From: Termitomyces sp. T153
Taxonomy: Eukaryota > Basidiomycota > Agaricomycetes > Agaricales > Lyophyllaceae
Length of the DNA: 64,000 nucleotides
Reading direction: 5' to 3'
Assembly (NCBI GenBank): GCA_018296165.2
Contig: JACKQL020000001.1
Coordinates: 868,001 to 932,000 of the forward strand
Positions 1-11,007 of this stretch are shown piece after piece. Position numbers and translations under genes: made by a program. The notes beneath the pieces were generated by a model. It had not been told where the DNA came from. It was given only the letters and a program-made list of their open reading frames with translations, and did not search any database. The stretch's first letter is position 1, and each line of letters starts with the position of its first letter.

Positions 1-38
1 AGTTTATTGCCTTCAAGTATGTTAACAGTAATGCAGCG

Positions 39-746
39 CAGAGCTGGCGAGAGAAGATCCGGAGTCATTACTGGTGTTCAGCGGGTGAGTAATGAAGTAT
101 CAAGTATAATTGCTATGCATATGTTGATTGTATATCTAGTGGACAGACTCGTGCTACTTCCACAACAACTGAAGCAGAGTCCTATATGCGTCTTGCTGTG
201 GCTGCGGACGTCTTTCTCACGAAATCGCCCCCATTTACTCGTGCTACGACTGAGGACCATGCCCTTGATTCCTACCAGAATCTTCTCTTTTCGATTGCGC
301 GATTCCATGAGTACACCACAAGATATCCAGCCAAGATAACTGTCGTGGGATACGAGTTCAAGCGAACACGTTTCACCGATCTACATCGAAGAGCTTTACG
401 TTGGCCAATCGAGAAATTCCATTATATCGGCGTTGATCCTCAAACCCACCATCGACTCACGGTTGAAGAAGGCGAAGTAAGTTTTCTGTCCGACTTCATT
501 CCGATTTTTGGGTTAACGTACGGTTAGCGAAAGAATGGATACGTCCCTTACTCTCAGGATCTGTATGGATGTCACTCCGTCCTTCTGTCAAAAAGGCGGC
601 AAAGGAATAGACATGCCCGTTTCCATTCGTACTACCAATCTTCCCCTGAACTTCGAGATCTAATTGACTGGTGTCCGAATCTTGCATCATCTAGCAAAGA
701 TGAGGGCGAGCAATTGTTTCCCGGGGAGCTCCCGTGGGATAATTAG
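39..746 (+). CDS. DUF218 domain protein, 3' part (5' end outside window)
   Basis: Three exons can be read: about 39-84, 140-476 and 528-746, with GT-AG introns at 85-139 (gtgagt...tag) and 477-527 (gtaagt...tag). The joined frame runs S-L-L-V-F-S-G-G-Q-T-R, then a stretch around D-S-Y-Q-N-L-L-F-S-I-A-R-F and I-T-V-V-G-Y-E-F-K, and ends L-P-W-D-N followed by TAG at 744-746. The S-G-G-Q-T-R turn and the I-T-V-V-G strand are what I expect of the DUF218 family (YdcF-like Rossmann fold), which is widespread and of unclear biochemical role. The N-terminal exons, which would hold a signal or membrane anchor if there is one, lie left of the window. The acceptor of the first visible exon is approximate. 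Confidence 0.7.
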
Positions 747-1740
747 ACATCGAGGTGAATAATGAGCACCTGGGCAATTCTCTGACCGACTCAGTTTATG
801 CAAGAAGTGCCAAACGGCATGATTGTCATTTTATGTCCGGTATGACATGCAAGCACAATGACACTTAGCACTTGCTGAGGTGATCTATCAGACCTGCAGT
901 GATAGTGGTTGAACGAAGCCTTTGAGTGCCTCTTCATCATAGACACCATATAGGCTCTCAATGCTGTCTCACCTCAGCTCGAGAAATATCGCAATTTTTT
1001 GGGTCTTCATGGTTTCTTTAAGTATCCTACAACGACCATGTCTACGTCGATCTTCTGGGAAAAAAAACTGATCGATAGTATGATTCATACTTGTGATAAA
1101 TATGTGCCTTTCCTGTAGGACTATCAAGCGAGGTATCAGTCGGCACGTAGTCGTGAACACAAATAGCAGGTAAATGGCCGTGCTAATCAAGTTGCATATG
1201 CAAAATCATCCATGTCAAATCCAGAACAAATTTGAGTGAGAAGCCTTCGAGCCGCATTATCAACCAGCTCTTGGAAAATCGCAATAGGAGCAGAAGAATG
1301 GCACAGCCGATTGAGCGCATGTCTTGCCGGATACCCGTGGTAAATTCAGCTACTCGAATAGCTTTCAAGAAATTGAACAGCAATTTGTGGAGTGACTCCG
1401 GTATTGAGGAGTTACTACACAGGAGCATCTGGTTAGCATGCATGACTTTGGTCTGAAAGCAATCGGCAAAGCGCGCCTTCCTCGGACTTCAGGCACCAGC
1501 GCCAACGAGTCATTCTGAACGGTAATTTCACTAGACCGGAGCATCATGTTCGGAATATCACACGAACCGCTCTGATGTTAGAATATCTAATACGAGGGGG
1601 TTCAAAAAAAGATAATCCAGTTCTGGGTGAAGTCTAGCACCGATAATTATGCACGAAAAAGATGAACCTGGGGTGACAAGCAGATTATACTTCAAAGACG
1701 TGAACAGCACGTAGGTCAATCTTGGTCGATTGATCGCAAT
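747..1740. other. Gene-poor stretch, nothing recognised
   Basis: Only short overlapping open frames of 60-86 codons on both strands, with no domain, no convincing splice chain and no recognisable repeat. CpG dinucleotides are present at host-like frequency. This looks like ordinary intergenic DNA or the remains of a decayed gene. Confidence 0.4.
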
Positions 1741-1957
1741 TCACTCACAGTTAAAGCAAGTAAAAGTAAAAGAAACAAAAGCAAAAGAAACTAAAATCAA
1801 AATATAGGGTACAATGTTGAACCAAGTAAGGAGTAAAGCTTTAATCTTTTTGATCTCCGGGATATTCTCTAATACACTGCTGGCAGCCAATAAATTTTCT
1901 CAAGGAAAAACTGGGAAGGAAACCTGTTTTATCATTTCTAGACAGTGTATTTTCAAT

Positions 1958-2029
1958 GGAAAAAGGCTTCAAAAAATGGAAGAAGCCTTTTTCCAAAGAG
2001 AAATCCTGTCAAAGAAATGGTATGACAGG
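1958..2029. repeat. Two adjacent hairpins
   Basis: A perfect 13-bp inverted repeat (1958-1970 against 1982-1994, 11-nt loop, arm ggaaaaaggcttc) is followed directly by a second one with arms cctgtca (2005-2011) and tgacagg (2023-2029). Flanking A/T runs allow the second stem to extend. They lie in transposon debris, so a foldback element or MITE fragment is the simplest reading. Confidence 0.5.
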
Positions 2030-2159
2030 TTTCTTTTTCCATTTATCTACTGGAAACAGGTTCCAGTGCCAGCAGTGATACAGATGTCAATGATCCGATT
2101 CGATCTCACCCCATTGTGCTTGCGTTGTCCAGAGTCACAAGCACAGAATTTTTACCTGG

Positions 2160-2549
2160 TCAGGTGTTCATTTGATTCAAGACACCATCAATGGAATTGA
2201 TGAATATTTTTTCTGTAATTGGACAATCTTGTATATTGAGTGCCAATATTCCATCAAGGGAAAGTGCCGGCAGAATGGAATATCTTGTTGCAAGAAGTTG
2301 AACTCGCTGTCTACCAACTGGATAAAAGAATCCAATCCTTTTGATTGTTTGAATGCTAACACCAGTTGTTTCTCTGATTTTTTTGTAGGGATACTTGTTG
2401 ACAGTTGCAAGCCGCAATGTCAGCCTTTTCAACTCTATTGATAAATGCCATCTCATGATGAATAACAAATTAACATGTTCATTTTCACGAGCTATTGAGT
2501 AATCCTTGGATCTCAGCAGAGAGTGGATATCAGATAAACAACTCAACAA
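2160..2549 (-). pseudogene. DDE (Tc1/mariner-like) transposase relic, internally deleted
   Basis: The minus-strand frame holds two pieces typical of a basidiomycete DDE transposase. The first is a helix-turn-helix region (Y-K-K-I-R-E-T-T-G-V-S-I-Q-T-I-K-R-I). The second, about 40 residues later, is the core strand R-Y-S-I-L-P-A-L-S-L-D-G-I-L-A with D-C-P-I-T-E-K-I-F following and an N-Q-M-N end. In an intact protein these would be separated by over 100 residues, so the middle is missing. The catalytic C-terminal part (second Asp and Glu) is absent. It is a dead fragment. Confidence 0.6.
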
Positions 2550-2847
2550 GGATAAGTTGAAGGGTGTTGAGCTAAGCCCACTCCTGTATCATTGGGAATG
2601 GATAGAAATCTTGTATATGCCTCATAGTCAGAAACACATGTATTCATCCCAAGAATAGGTGCAGCCTCAATACAGGAGAACTTCTGGAAGATCATGGACA
2701 CATGTAGTGGTTGTAATACAAGTACCATGTGTCTCAAGCCTGCCAGAGATGGCAAGGGGCCACAGCACACTTAGAATCTTTACTTCAACAACTGACATAA
2801 GTCCTCATATTTGTAAAAACTGCTTAGTTACTAGACAGCTTTGAATA

Positions 2848-3575
2848 CAGTCAAGCTTCTCATAACTGATGGCTCTTACAACCAACAACCCTTTCAAACC
2901 AATGGGTTTTGCCTGTCCACTGACTTGGTTTGTGGAGAAATTCAATGACCCTCCAATACATAGCTGATAACTGATGGGCTGCAAGATAACCAGTAATCTG
3001 CTCACAAAGTATAGAATTAAGACTGATAAATTGAAATTTTCAACCTGGAAATGTGAGTACATATGAATTGAGCCCAGTTATACTGTTCAGGCACCAAAGT
3101 ATCAGAGTAATTATTACCAAAAGATGTGAAAGTGAACAACCATAATATTGCATTTTATACCTCTCTGATATCAAAATGCTAAGGAATTCTCTTGAAACCA
3201 TCAAAGCAGGCATTTTCTGACTAAAGTCAGAGGTAGAGCCATGTAAAAAAGATCTTCTTGCATGAGCACTCAACACAGCCTCAACTATCCTCAAGTATTA
3301 TGTCTTTGATATAAATATAAACCAGCTATATGCACATAAATTGGAAGAACTTTGTGTGCAAAACATATCTGGAGGAATTCCAGTCCCTTCGGCCTACTAC
3401 CCACAGTCAATATTTAATTCATAGATAGTGATTCAGTGATGTATTTTGTTTATTTATGACCAAAATTCAGCCTTAACAGGGCCCCTACAATGACCAATCT
3501 CATACCAGATAGCCCTCAATAACCAATACTTTATGGTTTCCATGGAGAGGCCATTGGTTATGAGAAGTTTGACTG
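2848..3575. mobile_element. 728-bp TA-flanked terminal-inverted-repeat element
   Basis: The left end cagtcaagcttctcataact at 2848 is mirrored at the right end, whose last bases are gaagtttgactg at 3575. The terminal repeats match over about 26 bases with a few transitions. Each end is bordered by TA (2846-2847 and 3576-3577), the target duplication of Tc1/mariner elements. No transposase frame lies inside, so it is non-autonomous or decayed. CG is absent, and the mismatches between arms are the C/T and G/A changes expected from CpG decay. Confidence 0.65.
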
Positions 3576-3592
3576 TACATACATATGTGACT

Positions 3593-3652
3593 ACTAAGTA
3601 GTTGTCAGGGAAAATGATATGTAGGCTGAACATATGATTCCTGTAAGTGTAA
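3593..3652 (+). repeat. Direct repeat, copy 1
   Basis: A stretch containing gttgtcagggaaaatgatat, then a shared gtaggctgaac core, recurs at 4867-4929 in the same orientation with a few changes. Copy 2 sits at the edge where host-like CpG-containing sequence resumes, so the pair may mark terminal repeats of an eroded element. Confidence 0.5.
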
Positions 3653-4866
3653 ATTATTCCATTACTTGTGTCATGGAGCTGCTATATACACCCTCCAGCC
3701 AAATGGGTGGTCCTGGCTTGGCTCATAGGATAGAGAAGTGTCAAAAGGAGATAATAATTAAGTAGAATTATGGGTGACTAAGAATGCAGGGAGTAAAGAT
3801 CAATGTTGAGTTGGGCCAGGACATGATAAACTGGCAGAACAAACAAGTGTTGGAAATGTTTAAGAATTCAATGGTAATATAAATTCAATAGCGGTAGTTT
3901 ACTTGGTGGAAGGATCACAATCAGGATTATAGAAATCTTCCATATCTCTGGAATTAGTGTATTCAATAATTATGATGTCCTTGCTTTCATGTAATGGACT
4001 GGGCCCTCTGGCCTATTTTGGACTTAGTAGCACAGCCACCCCCTAGTCTTTGTCCTTACCTGTGTAAATATTTTTTCCACTATGGAATTGGGTCATACAC
4101 ACTTGGGACTGAGGACTGAAGCTCACCCATAACCAACTGTTACACTTCAATTGCCATAGGTTCTTTGAGAGCAGAGGGCTCTGGAGGGTGATGCTGACTT
4201 GTGAATAAGAGCAGAGGGCTCAACCTAGTATAGTTATCTAAATTTTTGATAGTAGTACTGTTAGGATGATGAGATTACAGGCTGCCATGATGATTATGCA
4301 TAAGAGTATACTTCTAAAATGCTTCTCCACTCCAATGAACTGGGGGAGACTGAGATCAATGATTATGAAAAGGTGGAGATGGAGATCAGCAGTGGTGAGG
4401 AAGGGGAGAACATTTTTGACAATAAAATTTGCAACTATCTTTGCAGGGTATGCACTTGCAATATGATTTCAAATTGGATGCACTGCTGTCAGAATCTGAT
4501 ACCTCACTGCTACTTCCAGGTTGGTTCTCTTGCTTGTCATGACACTTTTGATAGAAGTGCAGTAATCAATCCAATTGTAATAAGCTCTTGATATCTCTTG
4601 CAATTGACAACCATGTATAGATGTGGCTGAAACAAACAGATGCTCTGGAATATTCAATGGCCAGGATCCTCATCAAAAGTAGCAAATTGATATTTGTATT
4701 GGTACTCAAATCTGGAGTTGAACAAGATTGTGAAGCTGGGAAAGCTGAAAAGAATAGTCACCTTGGTACACCCTCCCTTCTTGCATACCTTCCTGTTGAA
4801 ACTCAAATAATCCAACATCTGGTGAGGGTGCAAGGTGAAGCCAATTTTATTGTTGGAAGGGGTAAA

Positions 4867-4929
4867 TAAGCAGTTGTCAGGGAAAATGATATGTAGGCTG
4901 AACTCATGATTCTGTAGGTGTAGTGTAAG
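4867..4929 (+). repeat. Direct repeat, copy 2
   Basis: Second copy of the repeat at 3593-3652. Immediately to its right base composition changes and CpG returns, so this copy probably lies at the border of the inserted block. Confidence 0.5.
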
Positions 4930-6018
4930 ACATTCCACGGAACCGCTATCCACCGGTCCGGGTCACCCGTTTCTAACTCGGAACTATGGTTTGAACTGCG
5001 ATTCAACTTACCATAACTGGTGCATTCAGAAGTGTCTTCGAACTTTGTCTGTGTTGCCTTAGTCACTGATCATGGGCGCTGAACAACCGATGCCATCGTT
5101 ATCATCATGCTGATAATCACTACCCTTGCCCCTATCACCACCGTGACACTGACAGAATAATCCCGGTTTTTAAAAGTTCCACAGCTGGGGAGAGCAAGGA
5201 GAAATCACTGCACCGGATATTGATTGGCGAAGAGTATCCAGGTGACCTGACACCCTCTACCAGCAGACGTGCTATGGGATTGTTCACGGCAGGCACACAC
5301 GACGTCAGAATGTTTGCCATCAAATGCATATTGATACGGGATGGCCATCCGTGATATGTGCAGTTGCACATATCGATCTGCCCCACTTGTCGCGTCAAAT
5401 GCCCGGCAGCCTTGACTGTCCGAGAGCGATTGAAAGATTGGCAACACGATAGCCGGACTGCCTGCGCATCCTGTGAAAGTGATAGATGGGACAGCAAAGT
5501 TCCATCTATCATCACTGTTGAAATCACAAATCACAATTACTCGAATCTAGAAACAGGCATATGCCCATGCTTTCTATACATGCGTGTCGTCTCGTTGGTC
5601 GGTTGGTTGGTTGAGTGTTGCAATTGAACTGTTTGCATTTTGCGAGAAAGTTCTCTGAGGAAGAAAGGTTCCCTGAGGAAACGACGAAGTCAAATCACTG
5701 ATCCTTATATGTATTACATGGATGTATTACTCAATGGTGTATTCAATAAATGAATACAGCGTGGGAGATGGAAGAAATGTAATCCTACAATTAAGGATGG
5801 TAGACTCCAAGGAATGGAGAATGGATCAAGTTTCAAGCGAGCTTTCTACCAAAATTTTCAAGGCGGTTAGACCACTAGCACAAGCAATTAAAGATTAGGT
5901 GCTGGGGCAGTACAACTGTGCAGCTGGATTATATGTAGGCTATGGTTCAAAATATATAGAGATAGGGTGAATGTACGAATCGCTAGCAGATCCATGAAAT
6001 CGAGTATGTCAACAACTG
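4930..6018. other. Intergenic, no gene supported
   Basis: Host-like composition. Overlapping minus-strand frames of 109 and 130 codons lie at 5135-5534, but they are mutually exclusive, have no recognised domain, and no splice chain links them to the regulator gene that ends at 6019. I see no RNA gene or repeat here. Confidence 0.35.
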
Positions 6019-7416
6019 TTACCGATCGTAAGGCGTCACTGCTCCATTCAACCTGTAGGCAACTTCCCAGGCAGAGCGCCTGCGAACCCTTTCTTTTTCA
6101 TGGAGCATCATCAGAGAATCCTGATCAGTGAGACCAAGATCCATGCCCATACGCATCATCGACGCAGCATAGGATCTGAAAGCTGCTAAAATCATGAGTA
6201 ATGAAAACACGACGAAGACAAAAACGCGCACAGGCGGGCCTATCCATCTTCAATTCCCACCAAGTGAGCAGAATCAGGGCATGAAGCGTATCCATAGACG
6301 GGTTGTGCATGACCTGATGACCTATGCTCTACAAAAGTATGAGTGAACGTCCGACGGTTTTCATTCTATTTATACCTTGGCATTATCGAGGTAAGTCTCG
6401 GAAACATTGTGAAGTCCGCGAACAACGAGACCTGTATTATTGTCCGTATCATATCTGGATTGCGAGTTGTTGGATATTGTAGGAAATCAGGGACTTAGAA
6501 CACACCTAGACGCTATCGCGGCAATAACATTAGAGACCATAGGAGGAAGTCTTCGATCCCATACATCTTGACAAATCTGATCGTATGAGAGGAAAGGAAA
6601 TTCTACGGCGACGTGCTTGAAGAAGAGTTGAACGAAAATTTGCATTAAATCACGATGTGGGTTCTGAGGTTGATCAGGATCAAAGAGATGATTAATATGG
6701 CGAGAGTTCTGTGGGTAAAGCGGCCCCCGAGTGTGGCTCGGGGGATGATAATACCCTGGGTCATTTCGCGATTGGAAAGATGCGACTGACGGGCCATTAT
6801 GCCTGATCCTGGATGAGAACACAAATCTGAGCGTTGGACAGAGAAGAACTCTACCTGTGAGACGGGTCTGCCGAGCGACGAGGATCCGGGGGATATGACG
6901 GATAACGATTGTTCACATCGCCATTAGGAGAAACCATGGCGCTGGCCTTCGGAGAATGGGAATTGGACCGATTGTTGGAGTGAGACGACAAGGCTGGACT
7001 GGAAGAGCCCGAGGATACCGAGAACGCATCTAGAGCAGGGTTGTTGTCGTTTCTTCTAGAAGGGTTGAGAGATAAAAAGAAAAGAACGTGGCGTTATCTG
7101 GTACTCACCTCTGCTCGTCCACGTAATTTCCTACATTTGGCCCTGCGATGGCACGACTCCGTTCAGCAAAGTATCTTTCTCTGTCACGGAAACGGCATGG
7201 GATTTTAGAAGACTTGCAGGCCTCGCATTTTGTTTCCGGAGATGGCTGGAGACACTTGATCTTCTTTAGTCGGCTTGAGGGAGACGCTGAGAAGACATGA
7301 GGAAAGAGAGACTGTGGAGCTCACCAGTTGTCGCAGGACGTGACAAGACGAGGACGCTTCTTGTGGCCCTGGTTGTGTTGGGGAGACTCGATGATGAACT
7401 GGAAGGAGTCGTCCAT
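6019..7416 (-). CDS. Zn2Cys6 fungal transcription factor, possibly C-terminally shortened
   Basis: The first exon (7416-7325) ends inside the zinc cluster. Splicing to an acceptor at 7273 gives C-D-N-C-R-L-K-K-I-K-C, a 13-residue linker starting at Q-P, then C-E-A-C-K-S-S-K-I-P-C, so all six cysteines of a Zn(II)2Cys6 DNA-binding domain are present near residue 30. A Ser/Asn/Pro-rich linker follows (about 7050-6850). Then comes the start of the fungal-specific regulatory domain: L-F-F-K-H-V-A-V-E-F-P-F-L, G-L-H-N-V-S-E-T-Y, then M-R-M-G-M-D-L-G-L near 6150. The frame stops at 6019, right after the R-R-R-S-A-W segment where relatives normally continue for hundreds of residues. At about 400 residues it is short, so it is either truncated or has an undetected 3' exon. 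At least five introns. Its target genes are unknown. Confidence 0.75.
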
Positions 7417-8637
7417 TGATCGGTGGTGATTTCGGCAGTCAGGCTTTTAAAGGGCGGGCTAGAGACCTCGAGGCAAGAATGCGACAGTCACGGGGGTAAC
7501 GATCTTGAAAATGGAATTTAATATGGTCAGCCAGAAATATCCGTTTCAACACAGCCGCGATACAAACAAAAATCTAACAGACGGGCGCGTGCTTTCTTTT
7601 AACAGCTGCTCCGATCGGATCTTTGACCCTCGCCTATGTAGCAGTCGGCACACAGCCCGTGTGGTGTGAACCGGGCCTGGCTAGCCGTTTCGAGAGTGGG
7701 GTTGCAGTGACAGACACGTTAGTGTTACACGTTCAAACACTTCCTAAACTGATACCCTGTGGATAAACCATCATGAGATGCTGCCAGGGCTGCCAGCTGT
7801 CCCCTCGCTTACTGTCTCCACCCACATGAGCAAAAGATTCAGAACTCAAACAGAGCAGATATTCTCAACCATTCGCAGACTCTTGCCATCCTGTCATTGA
7901 CGATTTGCTTCAGTTTTACTCTGGCCTGCTGACAAAGTCTATGCCGGTCCAATGTTGGTAAGCTCCGGCGAAGTGCCCGTGGCATGCCACGTGGTGTGAT
8001 ACTCTATCATGATTTTTGTTGCAAAATACATATCTACTGCAATGGACCCTAAGCAGCAGGCAACCCTCACAGGCTTGAATGCCAAAAAATCGTGCCGCAT
8101 AAGTATCTCGGACAAAGTCTTGATTCCGCCTACTTCGGTGAGTTGTTTTCCATCCAGGAACGCGATCACGGAGTCAAATCTAAGAATGGTTCGCATGTAT
8201 AACTTGATACTTGATGGACAGTTTTGTGTCAAAAGCCATCATGCCCAAAGCGAAGAAGGATCGCACATTAATGATTGTGTTGAGCATATCGCAATGTCAC
8301 AGAACGAAGACAACTGCAACGAGAATGGAGCGAGCTAGAGAAAAACATCACCAGGTTTATCACATCGACATCCTGATCATGTATGTACATTAGAGGCTAC
8401 GGCTCCTACAAGTACAACGGTTGTCACACCTGATATTGGAGTCGATATTGCACTGGAACAACATCTTTCGTTATGTTCACATGTCACGTCCGTGCTTCAC
8501 GGCAAGATCTTGTGACGATGGGAGGTTGCGGGCAGGTTCGCGGTCATCTTCACCGACGGTGGCCGAGAATAAGACTCGGCGACCATTACTAGAGGCCTCA
8601 TCCTGTGAACAGGATACCATCAGATAAGCAGCAAATT
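7417..8637. other. Intergenic; one unassigned 97-codon frame
   Basis: A minus-strand frame at 7939-8232 (97 codons, starts M-T-Q-N-C-P) has a moderately protein-like composition, but I recognise no domain and see no splice partners. A plus-strand frame overlaps it. The part next to 7416 is GC-richer and probably holds the promoter of the Zn2Cys6 gene. Confidence 0.3.
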
Positions 8638-10183
8638 TTAGATACAAACTGCAATCACCTCAAGTTCATCATCACTTACACGTGAAGCTGATGTCAAACC
8701 ATGACTTTCCTCCTCAAGTTCGATGTGATCACCGTTTCTTCCTTCTATATCCAAGAATAGGTCTTCTTCTGTAATGGTTGGGTTCCCGTGAGCATCTAGC
8801 GGAATTTTGGATTCAATAGAATTGCGATATTTGTGGTAGGTAAAGAGGATGATGCCTGTGTTTGCGGATGCTGTCAACTTCCGACCGAATGGGCGCTACA
8901 GATACATACCACATATGGTGATAGAGGCCCCAGTAATATTGAGCGGAGTAAGTTGATCACCAAAGAACCACGCTGATATTGTTATAGTTGTGACCTCTTT
9001 AGCTATCCCAGCAATCGACATGGGAACAACTCCTGCTCTTTGGATGATACTGAAGCACATATTAGCGTGATCGATATTCTGGATACAGCATTGGAAAATG
9101 ACGAACTAAAATTCGCTCAAAATCATACAAAATGCTATCACGCCGGGAGTAGCGACGTAGAATATCGTTTGCAAGCTTTTGCCTGCTGTGACAAAAAAGG
9201 GGCCTCCAAAGATAGAGCTCCAGGAGTCTACAATGACACTGATAATTGCAAGTGTAACTCCCATCGATGGCGCAAGCCAATAGATTGTTGCTGCTGGGTT
9301 GTCTAGTCCCATTTTCCGGTTTCGTAGAAGTAGCTGCGTTAGACTCCAACGAAGGCCACCACAAGCACTAGCACTCAATACAAGAATGAAACCTTCGAAG
9401 ACGAATCTAGTCTCTGTGGCAACCATTAAGAGGACACCAGAGAATATCAGGATGATAACGCCGACAAGACGCCAGGAAAATATCTCCAAGCGGAAGATGA
9501 ATGCGAAGAAGAGGACGAATATTAGAGACGAGGATTTACACATAGCTTGGGATTGTTAGAGATGGTGTATTCGCTGGCCTCAAAAGGAACATACTGTAGA
9601 ATGATAGAGTTATGGTCTTGAGGGAAACATTCGACAATCCAATATCCAGACTTGAAGCAACAGCAGTTGGCAAAGCTTTTTTCCTACGTAAGTTCGAATT
9701 AATATAACGTTGTTATGAACGGGCCTGAAGCCACGTCGTTCAACTTTGTGAGCAATGACCTACCCATAATCAGCAACTGTGGGCTTATTAGCCGGCTTGA
9801 ATTGTCTTGGGAAGAAAAGCCGCAGAGTCGCAGCAAGGATGAATTGAACAAACATGTGTATTGTCGTCACAAAAAGAGGGTATGGAAATCCAAGATGATC
9901 ACTGGAGAACATCCATTTATTATATACTGAAAGGACTGTTGCAAACAGAAACCTAGAGGAGGAATTAGATAAATGGAGATACAAGGGGAGAGACACACCA
10001 TGCAGCGATGAAAAGTGAGTTAATAATCGCGTTTTTCCACCAGAAACGCTTCCTAGCCTCGAGAGATGGTATATAAAGCTCTGAAATTCTTTCTTCATCA
10101 TCGACATCATAGTTCAAGGAAGGGCGAGACGAATGAGAATGCGTCAAAGGTTCGACCAGCGTGTCCTCGTCAGTGGGTGTCAT
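8638..10183 (-). CDS. SLC35/triose-phosphate-translocator family transporter
   Basis: Minus-strand exons read from a start at 10183 (M-T-P-T-D-E-D). A charged N-terminus is followed by F-W-W-K-N-A, then hydrophobic spans including L-S-V-Y-N-K-W-M-F and F-P-Y-P-L-F-V-T-T-I-H-M. The large exon 9543-9106 holds S-S-S-L-I-F-V-L-F-F-A-F-I-F-R and L-R-W-S-L-T-Q-L-L-L, signatures of the TPT/SLC35C2 group (yeast Ymd8-like), which includes Golgi nucleotide-sugar transporters. About ten membrane spans are expected. The last exon has F-T-Y-H-K-Y-R then an acidic tail, with the stop at 8638-8640. An upstream in-frame start at 10276 exists, but the 10183 ATG fits family length better. The transported sugar cannot be told from sequence. 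Confidence 0.75.
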
Positions 10184-10423
10184 GAAGCAATGGAAGGCAT
10201 CAACAGTAGTGTCACAGTCACAATCTTGAAATAGTAAGTACTTATTCTTTGTAGAGGATAAGTGTGTACAATCCATACTTTAGCATGGGTCAATGAGATA
10301 GAATTGAGTATATTGTAATTATTGTTACATGACAATCTAGGAAGGGAGGACTCCACTCGATGTTGCATCAGACGTCTCTGTTTTTGCCTCGCGCCTTATT
10401 GGACAACAGATGTTAGTCACAAG

Positions 10424-10916
10424 TCATCCAATGAGCGATCTAGGGCCTGACCATGTCCTCCAATGGTCAAATTGCTTCTGGTGCAGATATTCACGGAGGA
10501 ACTCGCTTTTTTTCATTTCAGAACGAAACTCTGCATGTTGGAGGAGATCAAGGTGGTGTAGTGCGTGAGGATAACTAGGTATCAACCCCAAAACAAATTG
10601 ATACATAAGGCGGGTGCATATGGTGCTATGAAAGAAACGGGGCCTACTGAATAAATCGTGCATAATCTTTATCCTTGAAATACTGAAGATAGGCCAGGAA
10701 GTTGATGAATGCCGGTTGTTCCAAGATATTTTGTTGTGCGAGGGAATGAAGATAGAAAGGATTGGCAAGGGCTTGAACAAACTCTAGCTCCAATTCGAAT
10801 CTGGCACGATTGACTGACTTTGGATCATTACTAGGTGTTCCAGGAGCATCTTCACGCGTCGGGTCGAGATCCATGCCAGAGTTCTCTTCCTGAGCAACAC
10901 CAATGACCATGAACAT
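10424..10916 (-). CDS. MED31: Mediator complex subunit 31 (Soh1)
   Basis: Two exons join across an intron of about 70 nt (gtaggc...ctag) near 10655-10583. The protein has the compact MED31 fold signature: F-E-L-E-L-E-F-V-Q-A-L-A-N-P, then F-I-N-F-L-A-Y-L-Q-Y-F, then Y-P-H-A-L-H-H-L-D-L-L-Q and a C-terminal H-Q-K-Q-F-D-H-W. MED31 is a conserved subunit of the Mediator middle module, which links activators to RNA polymerase II in the nucleus. Stop is TGA at 10424-10426. Two starts are possible: 10916 or the downstream ATG at 10874 (M-D-L-D-P). The gene is transcribed away from the deubiquitinase gene, with under 100 bp between 10916 and 11008. Confidence 0.88.
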
Positions 10917-11007
10917 CACGTGGTGCTACGCGCTCCCGGTCTTCAAAATTTGAATTGCTTTCAGCTTAACTGCCCATTACCACGGTTGAACAAACAAGAT
11001 TTCGACC

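Larger units (their letters stand above)
1740..4930. mobile_element. CpG-depleted block of transposon debris
   Basis: From about 1740 the sequence becomes AT-rich with almost no CG dinucleotide. It returns abruptly to CpG-containing host sequence near 4930 (ccacggaaccgctatccacc). Inside are a DDE transposase relic, two adjacent hairpins, a TA-flanked inverted-repeat element and a 55-bp direct repeat. Long open frames are absent. The A-rich tract at 1755-1805 could be a retroposon tail. Individual element boundaries other than those listed separately are not resolved. Confidence 0.6.

Noticed and set aside
5135..5534. Two long overlapping minus-strand frames as a gene
   Set aside because: They overlap in different frames, have no domain and no splice chain; probably chance in host-like GC content.
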